Source of the DNA: Phycisphaerae bacterium
Lineage (GTDB): Bacteria; Planctomycetota; Phycisphaerae; UBA1845
Length of the DNA stretch: 32,848 nucleotides
Reading direction: 5' to 3'
Assembly (NCBI GenBank): GCA_022072505.1
Contig: JAJVHU010000069.1
Span: 1-32,848 of the forward strand
Positions 1 to 7,749 of the stretch are shown piece by piece; the first letter of the stretch is position 1; the number at the start of each line of letters is the position of its first letter. Under the pieces are notes generated by a model. The model ran no database searches. It saw nothing but the letters and a program-made list of their open reading frames with translations, and was not told the DNA's origin. Position numbers and translations under genes: made by a program.

Positions 1-108
1 ATCAAACACCATAACCAGGAACCCAAACCCCTCGTCTGGAAGGCCGACCTCGCGGACATCCTCCCCAAAATCGTCCGAGCACACGAGGCGCTCGTTAAGA
101 GTCAGTAA
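1..108 (+). CDS. IS630-family transposase, C-terminal fragment
   Basis: The window opens inside a reading frame (first base is codon position 1) of 35 residues ending in TAA at 106-108. It contains HNQEPKPLVWK followed by ADILPKIVRAHEAL. This matches the usual C-terminus of IS630-type DDE transposases, where a conserved YN-x-x-PKPFxWT stretch is followed by a helix of the ADEIL-x-K-x-x-RA type. The catalytic residues would lie upstream of the window, so whether the transposase is intact cannot be judged. No inverted repeat of the element's right end was recognised in 109-246. Confidence 0.72.
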   Translation: MKHHNQEPKPLVWKADLADILPKIVRAHEALVKSQ

Positions 109-246
109 TTGTGGAACATTACACTAGGCACAGACCGGCGCGTGGAGAGTCCGGGGATCCTCAAAAGAATGGAGACGACGGAAACACGACCGGCGAGGCG
201 AAGCCGCGGACGTAAGCCTGATATCAATGGAAGGAGGGACGAAGCA

Positions 247-603
247 ATGATGGAAGTGATAGCTGACAGGGAGTGTGCCGAGGTTTTGATGGATCCGAAG
301 CGAACGGTTGACGAGAAGCTGGAAGCGATCAGGAAGCGGTTCATGGCATGGAAAGCAGTTTCCCGCAGTATGGGCATTCCCGTGCGTCATGCCTGGGATA
401 TGACGATGAAGGCCGTATCCGGCACGGTCTCGAAGCGTGAGCAGGGCACTTTCAAGCGTGCCCTCCTGAGCATCAAGGCCCGCGCGTCGGAGCAACGGCG
501 GCAGGATGCGGCAGGATGTGAAGCAGGAAAAAGAATCGATCGCGCGACTTCGCGCCCTCCCACCTGGGACGCGGACCAAAATCAAGGATGGCGATACTGT
601 TGA
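247..603 (+). CDS. Hypothetical protein, first gene of a small overlapping cluster
   Basis: A 118-residue reading frame with no recognised family. The frame is open from 109, but the ATG at 247 is preceded by a strong GGAGG site around 229-236 at normal spacing, so I place the start there. The middle part is a charged, helix-rich segment (for example KLEAIRKRFMAWKAV). The last 33 residues overlap the next gene in another frame by 98 bases and look less protein-like, so the true end could be nearer 510 if there is a frameshift. It follows the IS630 remnant and precedes two more small genes on the same strand. Function unknown. Confidence 0.5.
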   Translation: MMEVIADRECAEVLMDPKRTVDEKLEAIRKRFMAWKAVSRSMGIPVRHAWDMTMKAVSGTVSKREQGTFKRALLSIKARASEQRRQDAAGCEAGKRIDRATSRPPTWDADQNQGWRYC

Positions 604-724
604 AGAGGTGATCTTCATTGAGGCCAAGCGTTCGAGGTTCATCGCGGAGTTTCACGACGGGCGGCGTTTCAGCGTTCCGGCGAGCATGCTGGTTGAGATT
701 TTCCAGGCGCCGCCGGCGAGATGA
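506..724 (+). CDS. Small hypothetical protein (72 aa)
   Basis: A 72-residue protein with a short charged N-terminus followed by a beta-rich stretch, KIKDGDTVEEVIFIEAKRSR and then FHDGRRFSVPASMLVEIF. The alternation of short strands and turns suggests a small SH3-like or beta-barrel fold, but no family is recognised. It overlaps the preceding frame by 98 bases and its stop overlaps the next start as ATGA at 721-724, which indicates translational coupling. Part of a three-gene accessory cluster in the integrated element. Confidence 0.6.
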   Translation: MRQDVKQEKESIARLRALPPGTRTKIKDGDTVEEVIFIEAKRSRFIAEFHDGRRFSVPASMLVEIFQAPPAR

Positions 725-1110
725 GGGCAGACGACCGTGAGCAGCGGGAGCTGATTCGATGCCTTTCGAGTCGACAGAATCAACCCTGGGTCTTGGAGAA
801 GTTGAAGGACCACGGCCTTCCTATCGTGAAGGTTATGCTTGACGAGCTTCAAGCAGCGATGCTTCGAATCAAGAACGCGCCTGTGGGAACCTCTAAAGGA
901 GCGCTGAGCTTTGCACTTGGGCCCTGTCGGCTGGAAAACCCTAAGGAGAAAACCTTGCTGGAAGCGATTCCTAATGCCGTGGCGCAGCTGGCTCGCGAAT
1001 TCGGGAAGACCAAGACCGTCGCCCTCGTTCGGCGCTTTGCGAACGAGAGCGTCAGGGAACGCGTACTCAAAGCCTTGGCGAAAAGCACGTCATCGCAAGC
1101 CAAATGGTAA
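721..1110 (+). CDS. Hypothetical protein (129 aa)
   Basis: This 129-residue protein begins inside the stop codon of the preceding gene (ATGA), so the two are almost certainly co-translated. It is soluble and mostly helical by composition, with charged N- and C-terminal parts and a run of helices from about residue 75 (LEAIPNAVAQLAREFGKT onwards). No catalytic motif or known domain was recognised, and no signal peptide or membrane segment is present. It is probably expressed together with the two small genes upstream; any role is unknown. Confidence 0.6.
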   Translation: MRADDREQRELIRCLSSRQNQPWVLEKLKDHGLPIVKVMLDELQAAMLRIKNAPVGTSKGALSFALGPCRLENPKEKTLLEAIPNAVAQLAREFGKTKTVALVRRFANESVRERVLKALAKSTSSQAKW

Positions 1111-1159
1111 AGTAGTCGTGCGCCCGCAATTGTACCAATCGGATGGAGGGTCGAGTCCA

Positions 1160-1609
1160 ATGCTTCTGTCAGAACCGCACCTTCACAGCACATCGACTCG
1201 CCCTGCGGTCCAGGCAGAGCTCGCGAGCGTGTTGTCCGCGCATGAACTTCTGATTCCATGCCGCGCTGTAAGAGAATTGCTGGATCTGCATGCCATTGGC
1301 CTGGTTGCCTCAGTGTCGATCGTTGTCGGCGAGCGGAGATTGATGGCCAGGCACGTCGTCGCCGGTGCCTTGCATGGTCAGTCCGACCCTTGTCCGAACC
1401 CGGAAGACATAATCAGCCGAGACTTGCTCGTTGTAGTTCGCGACGAGCGAAAAGCGCGTATGTGGGGTGGACGTGATTTGGAGGCGTTATCGACACGGCA
1501 CCTGCGGTTCCGAATCGTGACGGCCGACGCTGATGGAGCTGTTTCCACAGACACAGCAACGCAACCATTGCTAAAGGGTTACTCAAGAACTCGCGATGAT
1601 GGCGATTGA
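1160..1609 (+). CDS. Hypothetical protein (149 aa)
   Basis: The ATG at 1160 is preceded by GGAGG around 1144-1148 and gives 149 residues. The centre has alternating hydrophobic strands (VASVSIVVGERRLMARHVV, DLLVVVRDER), so an alpha/beta domain is likely, but no family is recognised. The frame is open further upstream, but that part overlaps the preceding gene in another frame and is not protein-like. It ends 17 bases before the next gene, so co-transcription is likely. Function unknown. Confidence 0.45.
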   Translation: MLLSEPHLHSTSTRPAVQAELASVLSAHELLIPCRAVRELLDLHAIGLVASVSIVVGERRLMARHVVAGALHGQSDPCPNPEDIISRDLLVVVRDERKARMWGGRDLEALSTRHLRFRIVTADADGAVSTDTATQPLLKGYSRTRDDGD

Positions 1610-1626
1610 AGAAGGGGAGGAACAGC

Positions 1627-2184
1627 ATGTCCGAGCAAATCATCGTGAACGTTCTGACGACGGCGGGCGAGTACGGTCGCGGCGTCGAGATGCCCTATGG
1701 CGAGGCGCTGCGCCTGGCGGAAGAGAAGGCCTGCGCCTACACGTGCGACGAGTTCCTCCACGAGCTGCGTTCGCTCCAGGCGCCCCTGCGCGATCGGCGC
1801 GGCCGTGACGTGACGACCCTGCCGATTCTCGACATGCCGCCGATGCCTCGGGCGTTGTTGTGGTTCATCCAAAGCCACGTGGGGGAAATGCGCAGCCTGG
1901 ACGCGATCTCGCGGTTCTTCAGGGTTTCTATCACAGGCAAGCATCACCGCCACGCGGACAACCGGATCCAGCAGTGCAAGCAGCGCCTCGGGGGTTACCT
2001 GCCCGAAGGTCTGATTACAAAAATGATGCCCCGCAGTCATCAGCGTCTGATTTGTATCCCAAGGGGCGGTTGGTCGTTCTGCTGGATCCGCCGTCCTGAT
2101 CAAGGGAGCGACCTCCTTCTCGGCGTAACGGCTGACCCGAACTGTAGACCAGCGGATGATTCGTGTGCTGCAACATCTCGATGA
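1627..2184 (+). CDS. Hypothetical protein with possible winged-helix tail
   Basis: Start chosen at 1627 because GAAGGGGAGG lies just upstream at good spacing. The N-terminal part (MSEQIIVNVLTTAGEYGRG...) is unrecognised. From about residue 80 a helix-rich segment (VGEMRSLDAISRFFRVS, ADNRIQQCKQRLGGYL) is followed by a short beta hairpin (RLICIPRGGWSFCWI). This order recalls the winged-helix DNA-binding domain of response regulators, so a transcriptional regulator is a possible but weak guess. The last 170 bases overlap the end of a convergent gene on the other strand, and the residues after about 160 look random, so the true C-terminus may have been altered by a rearrangement. Confidence 0.5.
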   Translation: MSEQIIVNVLTTAGEYGRGVEMPYGEALRLAEEKACAYTCDEFLHELRSLQAPLRDRRGRDVTTLPILDMPPMPRALLWFIQSHVGEMRSLDAISRFFRVSITGKHHRHADNRIQQCKQRLGGYLPEGLITKMMPRSHQRLICIPRGGWSFCWIRRPDQGSDLLLGVTADPNCRPADDSCAATSR

Positions 2185-2674
2185 CGCGGGGATAGCCTTC
2201 GCGATAGGCGTCCAGCAGGCGCTCCAGGAAATTCTCCACGGCGCTGGTGCGCGCCTTGGAGGCGATGCCCTTCTTCCTCAAGGGCAGGTGGGGCGCAGAG
2301 CCGGTGCAGCATGGAATCTGTTCGGCGCCGTCGCGCAGCGCCTGCCGCTGGAGCACGACGCAGTAATCAGGTCCCTTGGCTTCAAACCATGTTTGGAAGG
2401 GCGCATCCGGCGTGGACGGCGGCCCGAGGATCCACGTGTCGACGGCGAGTCGGGCTGCGAGATCCCCGCGGCGCAGGCGGTCGGCTTCCCGGCGCGCGAT
2501 TGCCGAGAGCGTCCATGCGAGGGCTTCTTCCCTGATTTGAAAGTGCCAGGGCATGTCGGCATAGAGGTAGCTGGGTCGCCTGGGGCACGCCTCCTGCAGC
2601 TGCTGCAGGCTCGGCAAAAAACCTTCTCCAAACGCCAGGACGTTCGTGTCGTTCCACACCGTGATATAAGTCAT
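2015..2674 (-). CDS. Hypothetical protein (about 219 aa)
   Basis: A minus-strand frame of good protein character, starting MTYITVWNDTNVLAFGEG and containing many aromatic residues (YLYADMPWHFQIREEALAWTL). An in-frame ATG at 2716 would add 14 residues; neither start has a strong ribosome site. No family or catalytic motif is recognised and it has no signal peptide or membrane helix. It is convergent with the preceding plus-strand gene and overlaps its end by 170 bases; the last 30 residues (rich in R, G, S, D) look like read-through of the neighbour. It is the only minus-strand gene in the element. Confidence 0.55.
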   Translation of the reverse strand: MTYITVWNDTNVLAFGEGFLPSLQQLQEACPRRPSYLYADMPWHFQIREEALAWTLSAIARREADRLRRGDLAARLAVDTWILGPPSTPDAPFQTWFEAKGPDYCVVLQRQALRDGAEQIPCCTGSAPHLPLRKKGIASKARTSAVENFLERLLDAYREGYPRVIEMLQHTNHPLVYSSGQPLRREGGRSLDQDGGSSRTTNRPLGYKSDADDCGASFL

Positions 2675-2901
2675 GGGAATTCCAGGTGCGCAAGGTTTAT
2701 GAATGTTGCGCCGCATCCGCTCAGCAGCGTGTCAGCAGTGCGCCAGCAACGGGCAGAGCGCGCCGGCAGGATGCAGCAACATATCAGCACCCGCGGTCGC
2801 GCCATCGGCTCGGGAGGGTGTCTATTGTTGAGGGGCAACGGGCACTTGTTTTACGTGGATGTGTGGGAACTGCCGTGCATATAGGAATGGAAGGCCGATT
2901 C

Positions 2902-3267
2902 ATGCTCACGCTTGGGGTTGCGTTCAGCATCTTCATCATCACGTTGACGGCTTTCATTGCCGCTTTTCGCAGAGCCGGGTTGTTCGGCGGCTTTGGAAAC
3001 GCAGTGGCCGCGTTGGCGGTGGCCATACTCGCGGTCCTGGGCATCGCGGATCTGCACGGGCCTCGCGTCGTCCCCAGCGAACAGGGCAACGGCGTGGTGG
3101 TCGAGTTCATTCTGCTGCCGTACGCCGAGCTCGGCCTGACGATCCTCGCGGTGTTTCTGTTCGCGGTTTTGTGGTGGCTCGTCCGAACGATCCGCAAGGG
3201 CGAACGACGCGATTCTCGTTCACAGGCCGACAACGAGCCGTGTTCTGAGGCGCCCTTGCGGCCGTGA
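2902..3267 (+). CDS. Small membrane protein (121 aa, three hydrophobic segments)
   Basis: Start placed at 2902, where GGAAGG lies seven bases upstream; the frame is open much further back but that part overlaps the minus-strand gene and its upstream region. Three hydrophobic segments are visible: residues about 1-19 (MLTLGVAFSIFIITLTAFI), about 30-48 (NAVAALAVAILAVLGIA) and about 72-92 (AELGLTILAVFLFAVLWWL). A short basic and then acidic hydrophilic tail follows. It is an inner-membrane protein of unknown function. It precedes the hypothetical / zinc finger / ATPase run and could anchor that machinery in the membrane, but this is only positional inference. Confidence 0.65.
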   Translation: MLTLGVAFSIFIITLTAFIAAFRRAGLFGGFGNAVAALAVAILAVLGIADLHGPRVVPSEQGNGVVVEFILLPYAELGLTILAVFLFAVLWWLVRTIRKGERRDSRSQADNEPCSEAPLRP

Positions 3268-3303
3268 GACCAGATCCAGTTGGTTTTTTTGGGGAGAACA
3301 GTC

Positions 3304-3696
3304 ATGGAATCGAACATGGTGCTGTGGGTGAATGAGGAGCATGAATCAATTCGGCAGGTGGTGGACGTGGCCTCGGGGGAGGTGCGTTCGGAGCGCCTCT
3401 CCGCGAGGGAGTTGTGCGAAGCCCTCGGCACGCGCTATCAGCCCATGACCCAGGCGATCAAAGATCTCGTCCTGTTCTCGCGCAAGGGCAGGAACGGCTC
3501 TGCGGATGAACCGGTCCGGGTCGGCGACCTGGGTCCGTTCGTCCTGGCGAAGGTCACGTCCGGCGTCGTGGAGAACAAGTTCGTGGCCAGCGATTTCGGC
3601 AAACCCATGCGTCTTTCGCCGGATTCGCTGCGCGAGCTGGCGCGGATTTTCGGCGGCGGCAACGCCAGTTCCACGGTCCACCAGCAGCGGGAATAG
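3304..3696 (+). CDS. Hypothetical protein (130 aa)
   Basis: Starts at 3304 after a GGGGAG ribosome site. The N-terminus MVLWVNEEHESIRQVVDV is a short strand-turn-strand, followed by a helical segment (SARELCEALGTRYQPMTQAI) that could be a helix-turn-helix, then DLGPFVLAKV and a C-terminal helix LSPDSLRELARIF. No family is recognised. It is 49 bases upstream of the zinc-finger protein and on the same strand, so it probably belongs to the same transcription unit as the ATPase. A DNA-binding or adaptor role is possible but unproven. Confidence 0.6.
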   Translation: MESNMVLWVNEEHESIRQVVDVASGEVRSERLSARELCEALGTRYQPMTQAIKDLVLFSRKGRNGSADEPVRVGDLGPFVLAKVTSGVVENKFVASDFGKPMRLSPDSLRELARIFGGGNASSTVHQQRE

Positions 3697-3745
3697 AGCC
3701 CGCGCCGTGTCTGCCCGGACGCACAGCGTCGGCGAGGAGAACCTC

Positions 3746-4177
3746 ATGAATCCCACTCTGCTTCCGACTTCAACGCCCTTCCCGGCTTTCACGGGCAGCG
3801 AGCGCGTCATCCTCCAGGGCGAGTGCGCGGCGCTGCCGAACTCAAAAGTCCTGCAAATCCAGAGATGCGCGCACACCTTGGAAGTGGCCGAGGGGCGCTT
3901 CCACACGCAGGACGTGCAGCAGTTCATCACCGCGGACTGTTCCTGCATCGTCAAGACCGTCGCGGACATTGTGCCCTGCAGCGGTTGTCAGCGACTGTCC
4001 TGCCGTCAGCACGTGTTTTTGTGTCCTCCGTGTGGTCGCCAACTGTGCCTTTCCTGCGGAACACTGGTTGGCGAACAGCGCCTCTGCGCCGCGTGCGCCA
4101 AGAAACACCGCAACCGGCTCTTCTGGCGTGGGGTGCTCGGTTTCTTTTTCGAGTTGAGCGATGAAACCTCGACCTGA
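3746..4177 (+). CDS. Zinc-finger protein with four CxxC pairs
   Basis: A 143-residue protein starting at an ATG with GAGGAGA five bases upstream. The first 60 residues are a beta-rich domain (ERVILQGECAALPNSKVLQI). The second half has CSGC, CPPC, CLSC and CAAC pairs plus a CRQH, enough for two treble-clef or B-box-like zinc sites. A short hydrophobic and aromatic tail (LFWRGVLGFFFEL) ends the protein and could touch a membrane or partner. Its last 17 bases overlap the start of the ATPase gene, so the two products are probably made in fixed ratio and act together. The spacing does not match the CxxCxGxG repeats of DnaJ, so I do not call it a J-type cochaperone. Confidence 0.7.
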   Translation: MNPTLLPTSTPFPAFTGSERVILQGECAALPNSKVLQIQRCAHTLEVAEGRFHTQDVQQFITADCSCIVKTVADIVPCSGCQRLSCRQHVFLCPPCGRQLCLSCGTLVGEQRLCAACAKKHRNRLFWRGVLGFFFELSDETST

Positions 4178-6194
4178 ACCCAACAACTCGAATCCGCGCC
4201 AGGCCCCGGGCATGATGCAGCCGCTGGACCTCCTGCAATGGGCGCAGAATCCTCTACTGCGCCTGGCGGATCGGCCGTGGCTGTTAAGAACCGCGGGACA
4301 ACTCCAGAAATTCCCGGAAGACCCCTATCTCGAGGAGCCGCTCCGCATGGGGGTGGAACAGCAGACGTGGAAGGCGGCTTCAAGCCAGGACGCCTTCTAT
4401 GCCAACTACCCGCCGCTTCAGGTTGAACTTCCGGGCGATTTGGCCCTGGCGCAGCTGCCGGGCGGCCGGGTGCTGGGGATGAGCGTTGCCGCCCTTTTGC
4501 GCAACGCCGCCGTCGTCGGGCCTACGGGGTCGGGCAAGACCTCGATGCTCCTCCTGTTGCTGTCACAGCTGGCTCTGAAAGCCAGGATCCTCGTCATCGA
4601 TCGCAAACGCGAGCTGCGCCGTCTGGCCGGTGTTCCGCAGTTCGGCCAGCTCTGGACCGTGCTGAGCTGGCGGGAGCTGGCGTTGGCGCTGCTCCAGCCG
4701 CCCCCGGGTGTTCCTGTCGAGGTCTGGGCCGCGGAGCTCGTCTCGTTAATCGCACGTTCGTATTCGCTCTACGCCTCGCAGCGGCCGATGCTGGAACTCC
4801 TCCTGGAGACGTACAAGGCGCAAGGGGGACAAGCCTGCCTGGAGCATTGGGAGCAACGCGTTCGTTCGTGGATGCCCGGAAAAGGCTACCGCGAAGCGGG
4901 CTACAAAGAGGCCATGCTCTGGGTGCTGGTGCAGATGCGTTTGAGCGCCTCGGCGTTTCGCTTCGCACGCTCGAATCTTCTGGAACTGCTGTTCTCTCCT
5001 GAAGAAGGCGGCGTGGTCATCGAGTTGGATTCCCTGCCCGTGGAGCACTACGCGTTCTTCGTTTCCTATCTGCTGCGCTGGCTTTACACCTGGAGACTGC
5101 ATTCCCGCGTCTGCACTCCGAGCGTCGTGTTCTGTCTGGACGACGCCACAATCGCCCTTGAGGAGGCGCGGGATCGAGAGGCTCCGGGCGGCGTCGCGCC
5201 GCTGGCGGAGAGCCTGTTCATGGGCCGCGGGCTGGGCATGGGCGTGGTGGCGGTGTCGCACGCCTACTCCACGACCTCGAGTCGGATCCGGCACAACACC
5301 GAGTCGCTGATCGTCTGCGGCGCGCAAGGGGATGACCTGCGTTCGCTGGCGACGGCCATGGGCCTGACTCCTGAACAGGCCGGCGCGCTGCGCGTGCTGC
5401 AACGCGGGGAAGTCGTGGTCTGTGTGCCTTCGACGTGGCCGGCGGCGGTGAAAGGCGTCTATCCGCTCATCTCCGCGCATGTAAATGACTTCGAGTTGCG
5501 CGCGGGCGCGGAAGTGTTCTTAAGCAAGGTCATAGCTGCTGAAGCGGCCAAGGCAACCCCTGACAAGCAAGCCCGGGAGACGCTCACGCCGGACAGGCTG
5601 CGTTTGTTGTCGGCCGCGGCGTTCCATCCTCTGTTGAATCTGACGGCGCTGTACCGCGAGGCTTCTCTGGACAGAGCTTCGGGCAAGTCCGTGCTCTCGG
5701 CTTTGCATGCCCTGGGTTTCGTAGTGCCGCACCGCGTGTCCAGCGGGAAAAGAGGCGGGCATGGGGTGTTCGTGGAAGTCACGGAGCAAGGCTGGCAGGA
5801 GCTCATTGAGAGGGGATTCTCGCGTCCTGACAAGCCTACGAAGGGCGGTTTTCTGCACAACCTGGCGGCGCTGGCGCTGGAGTTCGATGGCCGCAGGCAG
5901 GGCTGCAAGGTGCATTTTGAGGCCCAGGTCAATGCGGTGTTCGTGGACGTGCTGTGGCAGTCTCCTGAAGGACGGTTGCAGGCGCATCAAATCGGCCTGA
6001 GCAATCCTCGGTATGAGGCGGACAAGTTGCTGCAGTTGTTGCAAGCCAGCGGCGTGGCTTCGGTGGTGCTGATCGCGAAAGACAAGGTCTTCCAGGAGAA
6101 GGTGAGCACGTTGCTGAGGGGCAAGCTCTCGGAGGATGAGCCGCGGCTGACGCTGCGCTGTCTGGGAGACGTGCTCAACAGTGAGCGGAGTTGA
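4161..6194 (+). CDS. HerA/VirD4-type P-loop ATPase with winged-helix and nuclease-like tail
   Basis: A 677-residue protein. Walker A is GPTGSGKT at residues 120-127, a strand RILVIDRKRELR follows at 142-153 as in FtsK/HerA/TraG-type DNA translocases, and Walker B is VVFCLDD at 322-328. The stretch SHAYSTTSSRIRHNTESLIV (366-385) sits where these ATPases carry their sensor/arginine region. Residues about 480-565 look like a winged helix (KSVLSALHALGFVVPHRVSS). The end (about 570-660) has the strand pattern of a PD-(D/E)XK fold: HFEAQ, VDVLW, then AHQIGLS, where the usual ExK is not evident, so it may be catalytically dead. No transmembrane helix is seen. The family suggests DNA pumping or coupling, in transfer or in defence. 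Overlaps the zinc-finger gene by 17 bases. Confidence 0.8.
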   Translation: MKPRPEPNNSNPRQAPGMMQPLDLLQWAQNPLLRLADRPWLLRTAGQLQKFPEDPYLEEPLRMGVEQQTWKAASSQDAFYANYPPLQVELPGDLALAQLPGGRVLGMSVAALLRNAAVVGPTGSGKTSMLLLLLSQLALKARILVIDRKRELRRLAGVPQFGQLWTVLSWRELALALLQPPPGVPVEVWAAELVSLIARSYSLYASQRPMLELLLETYKAQGGQACLEHWEQRVRSWMPGKGYREAGYKEAMLWVLVQMRLSASAFRFARSNLLELLFSPEEGGVVIELDSLPVEHYAFFVSYLLRWLYTWRLHSRVCTPSVVFCLDDATIALEEARDREAPGGVAPLAESLFMGRGLGMGVVAVSHAYSTTSSRIRHNTESLIVCGAQGDDLRSLATAMGLTPEQAGALRVLQRGEVVVCVPSTWPAAVKGVYPLISAHVNDFELRAGAEVFLSKVIAAEAAKATPDKQARETLTPDRLRLLSAAAFHPLLNLTALYREASLDRASGKSVLSALHALGFVVPHRVSSGKRGGHGVFVEVTEQGWQELIERGFSRPDKPTKGGFLHNLAALALEFDGRRQGCKVHFEAQVNAVFVDVLWQSPEGRLQAHQIGLSNPRYEADKLLQLLQASGVASVVLIAKDKVFQEKVSTLLRGKLSEDEPRLTLRCLGDVLNSERS

Positions 6195-6534
6195 TGGGGT
6201 GTTCGGAGGATTTGGGGTGAGAGGGCTCCGCAGAGGAACAGGAAAATGAATGGAGGAGAGATCACGCTGCGCGTGTCAAGGTGTGAAGGTGAAGGTTGTT
6301 GCAAGCAAGAAGTGGGCTGGCGCCCGGTCAAGAGGCGGCTTCGCCGCGATGAATGGCGTGGTGGAGGCGTCCGCCGCCCTCCCGTTCGGGAGGCTGTCGG
6401 GCGGCTGGGAAAGTAGCGGGTTTTTTTGAGGGTCGTGGGAAGGTGTGGGGTGAGTGTGGGTTCTCGGGGCGAATGAGGTTTTGAGGGAGAGAGAGGTAAA
6501 TGCCCCCGACATCAACCCGGAAGGAGGGTTTTTT
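6195..6534. other. 340-base intergenic region with a hairpin and T-run
   Basis: No credible gene lies here. A perfect 7-bp inverted repeat, CCTCCCG-TT-CGGGAGG, sits at 6378-6393, and a run of seven T follows at about 6420-6427 after a 27-base spacer. The distance is too long for a classic intrinsic terminator, but the pair could still end transcription of the ATPase unit. The last bases hold an excellent ribosome site (GGAAGGAGGG at 6519-6528) for the next gene. The region separates the ATPase unit from the chaperone unit, so the latter likely has its own promoter; I could not identify one with confidence. Confidence 0.45.
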
Positions 6535-7749
6535 ATGTTGTCCGTGGCTGTGGTCGGTTCGTCGGCGCGGGAATGGTGCCGGTATTCCAAGCACGTGTCG
6601 CTCCATGACGAATCGAGAATTCTGCGGTGCGTCGTGGCTTCGCCCAAGCTGGCGGTAAACCAGCAAGGCTCGATGCAGAGCGTGTATCGGGATCTGGCGA
6701 AGACGTTCACGTCGTCGGCGGTGTCCCTGCAGATGCGCCTGGACAGTTCGCGGCTCGTCCAGGAGGCGCTCAAGCTGTTTTCCGGCATCGACGGCGTGGC
6801 CTTGGGATCGTGCGTTGCGGGGTTCTTTACGGACGAAGGCGCGGCGCTGGTCTCCTCGGTGGCGGTCGAAGTCCTTCCACTGAATGCTCCGGCTTTGCGG
6901 GAAGGGAGGCTTGGGCGCGAGTCTCTTTCTGAAACAGGAACGATGCGACTCTTCCAGTGGTCCCCACAAGAGCTGCACGCCGCGCTAATCCCTGCGCGCC
7001 CCGGCCTGCTCCCCCAGGAGGCCGTCTGCAAGCTCTGCAAGCCCGGGTATACGCGCGAGCACATCGTGGAAAAACTCCGCGCATGGATCCGCAAGCGAAT
7101 GCCCGACCAGCCAACCCTGGTCCTCGTCTACGGGCAGCCCGCTGTGGGTCAAGACCTTCAGGGCTCGCTCTTTGAGGAATCCTCCCTTCGGCAGAACGGC
7201 GAGATGGAGCCGGATCCTCCCCAAGGTCCGTCTGTGCCTGATGTACTTGCCGACCTTCGCACCGAGCTGAGCCGGCTGCCCGGCCATTTGGAGACCGCGG
7301 TCCAACGCGCGATGTCTGAGTTCGGCGGCGCGCTTTCCAAGGTGAAGGATTGGCCGGCGGCCGGGCTCTTTCGAGGCCTGGTGGATCGCCTGGAAGTGGC
7401 CCAGGCGGACCACGTCGAGCAGCACGTGGTTCTGCCCCTCTGTCGGCGGCTGATGAGCCTTTTCGACATGGCGCGCAAGAAGGCTGAAGAGTCCGACGCT
7501 GACGAGTTCGCCCAAGCCGTGACTCAGGACGTGCTCTCACTGCTGGAAGAGCACGACATCACGCCGTTTAGCAACATCGAATCCATGTTCAATCCCCTGA
7601 CCCAGGAAGCTGTCGAACGCCCGCCCGCGGGGCAGGCGCTGAAGATTCGCAGCGTGCGCTGCGGTTTTCGTCAGGGCCACAAGATCATTCGGCGCGAGAA
7701 GGTCGCCTTCTCGCCGGTCACAAGGTCTTTGATGGAGAGCAGGTCATGA
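6535..7749 (+). CDS. Novel two-part protein with GrpE-like C-terminal domain
   Basis: A 404-residue protein starting at an ATG with GGAAGGAGGG upstream. Residues 1-225 are an unrecognised alpha/beta domain (MLSVAVVGSSAREWC onward). Residues about 235-345 form a helical segment with a GrpE-style order (LxTAVQRAM, VVLPLCRRLMSLFDMAR, AVTQDVLSLLEEHDI). Residues 345-395 match the GrpE beta head: NIESMFNPLTQEAV corresponds to the FDPxxHEAV motif, and CGFRQGHKIIRREKVAFS to the GYxLxxRVLRPAxVxV motif. GrpE drives nucleotide exchange on Hsp70. The stop overlaps the Hsp70 start (ATGA, 7746-7749), which strongly supports a dedicated partner role. Ordinary GrpE is about 200 residues, so this is a fusion about twice the normal size. 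The GrpE call rests on motif memory, not on an alignment. Confidence 0.75.
   Translation: MLSVAVVGSSAREWCRYSKHVSLHDESRILRCVVASPKLAVNQQGSMQSVYRDLAKTFTSSAVSLQMRLDSSRLVQEALKLFSGIDGVALGSCVAGFFTDEGAALVSSVAVEVLPLNAPALREGRLGRESLSETGTMRLFQWSPQELHAALIPARPGLLPQEAVCKLCKPGYTREHIVEKLRAWIRKRMPDQPTLVLVYGQPAVGQDLQGSLFEESSLRQNGEMEPDPPQGPSVPDVLADLRTELSRLPGHLETAVQRAMSEFGGALSKVKDWPAAGLFRGLVDRLEVAQADHVEQHVVLPLCRRLMSLFDMARKKAEESDADEFAQAVTQDVLSLLEEHDITPFSNIESMFNPLTQEAVERPPAGQALKIRSVRCGFRQGHKIIRREKVAFSPVTRSLMESRS

Noticed and set aside
1144..1162. Sequence GTCGAGTCC resembling a tRNA T-loop, a possible left att copy
   Set aside because: The match to the tRNA-Thr 3' end is limited to nine bases with a mismatch and the flanks do not match.
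2156..2884. 242-residue plus-strand open frame opposite the minus-strand hypothetical gene
   Set aside because: Its composition is low in hydrophobic blocks and rich in Arg/Gly, while the minus strand has the better protein character.
3268..3293. Weak hairpin plus T-run between two genes (ACCA...TGGT then TTTTTTT)
   Set aside because: The stem is only about four base pairs with a loop of eight; too weak to call a terminator.
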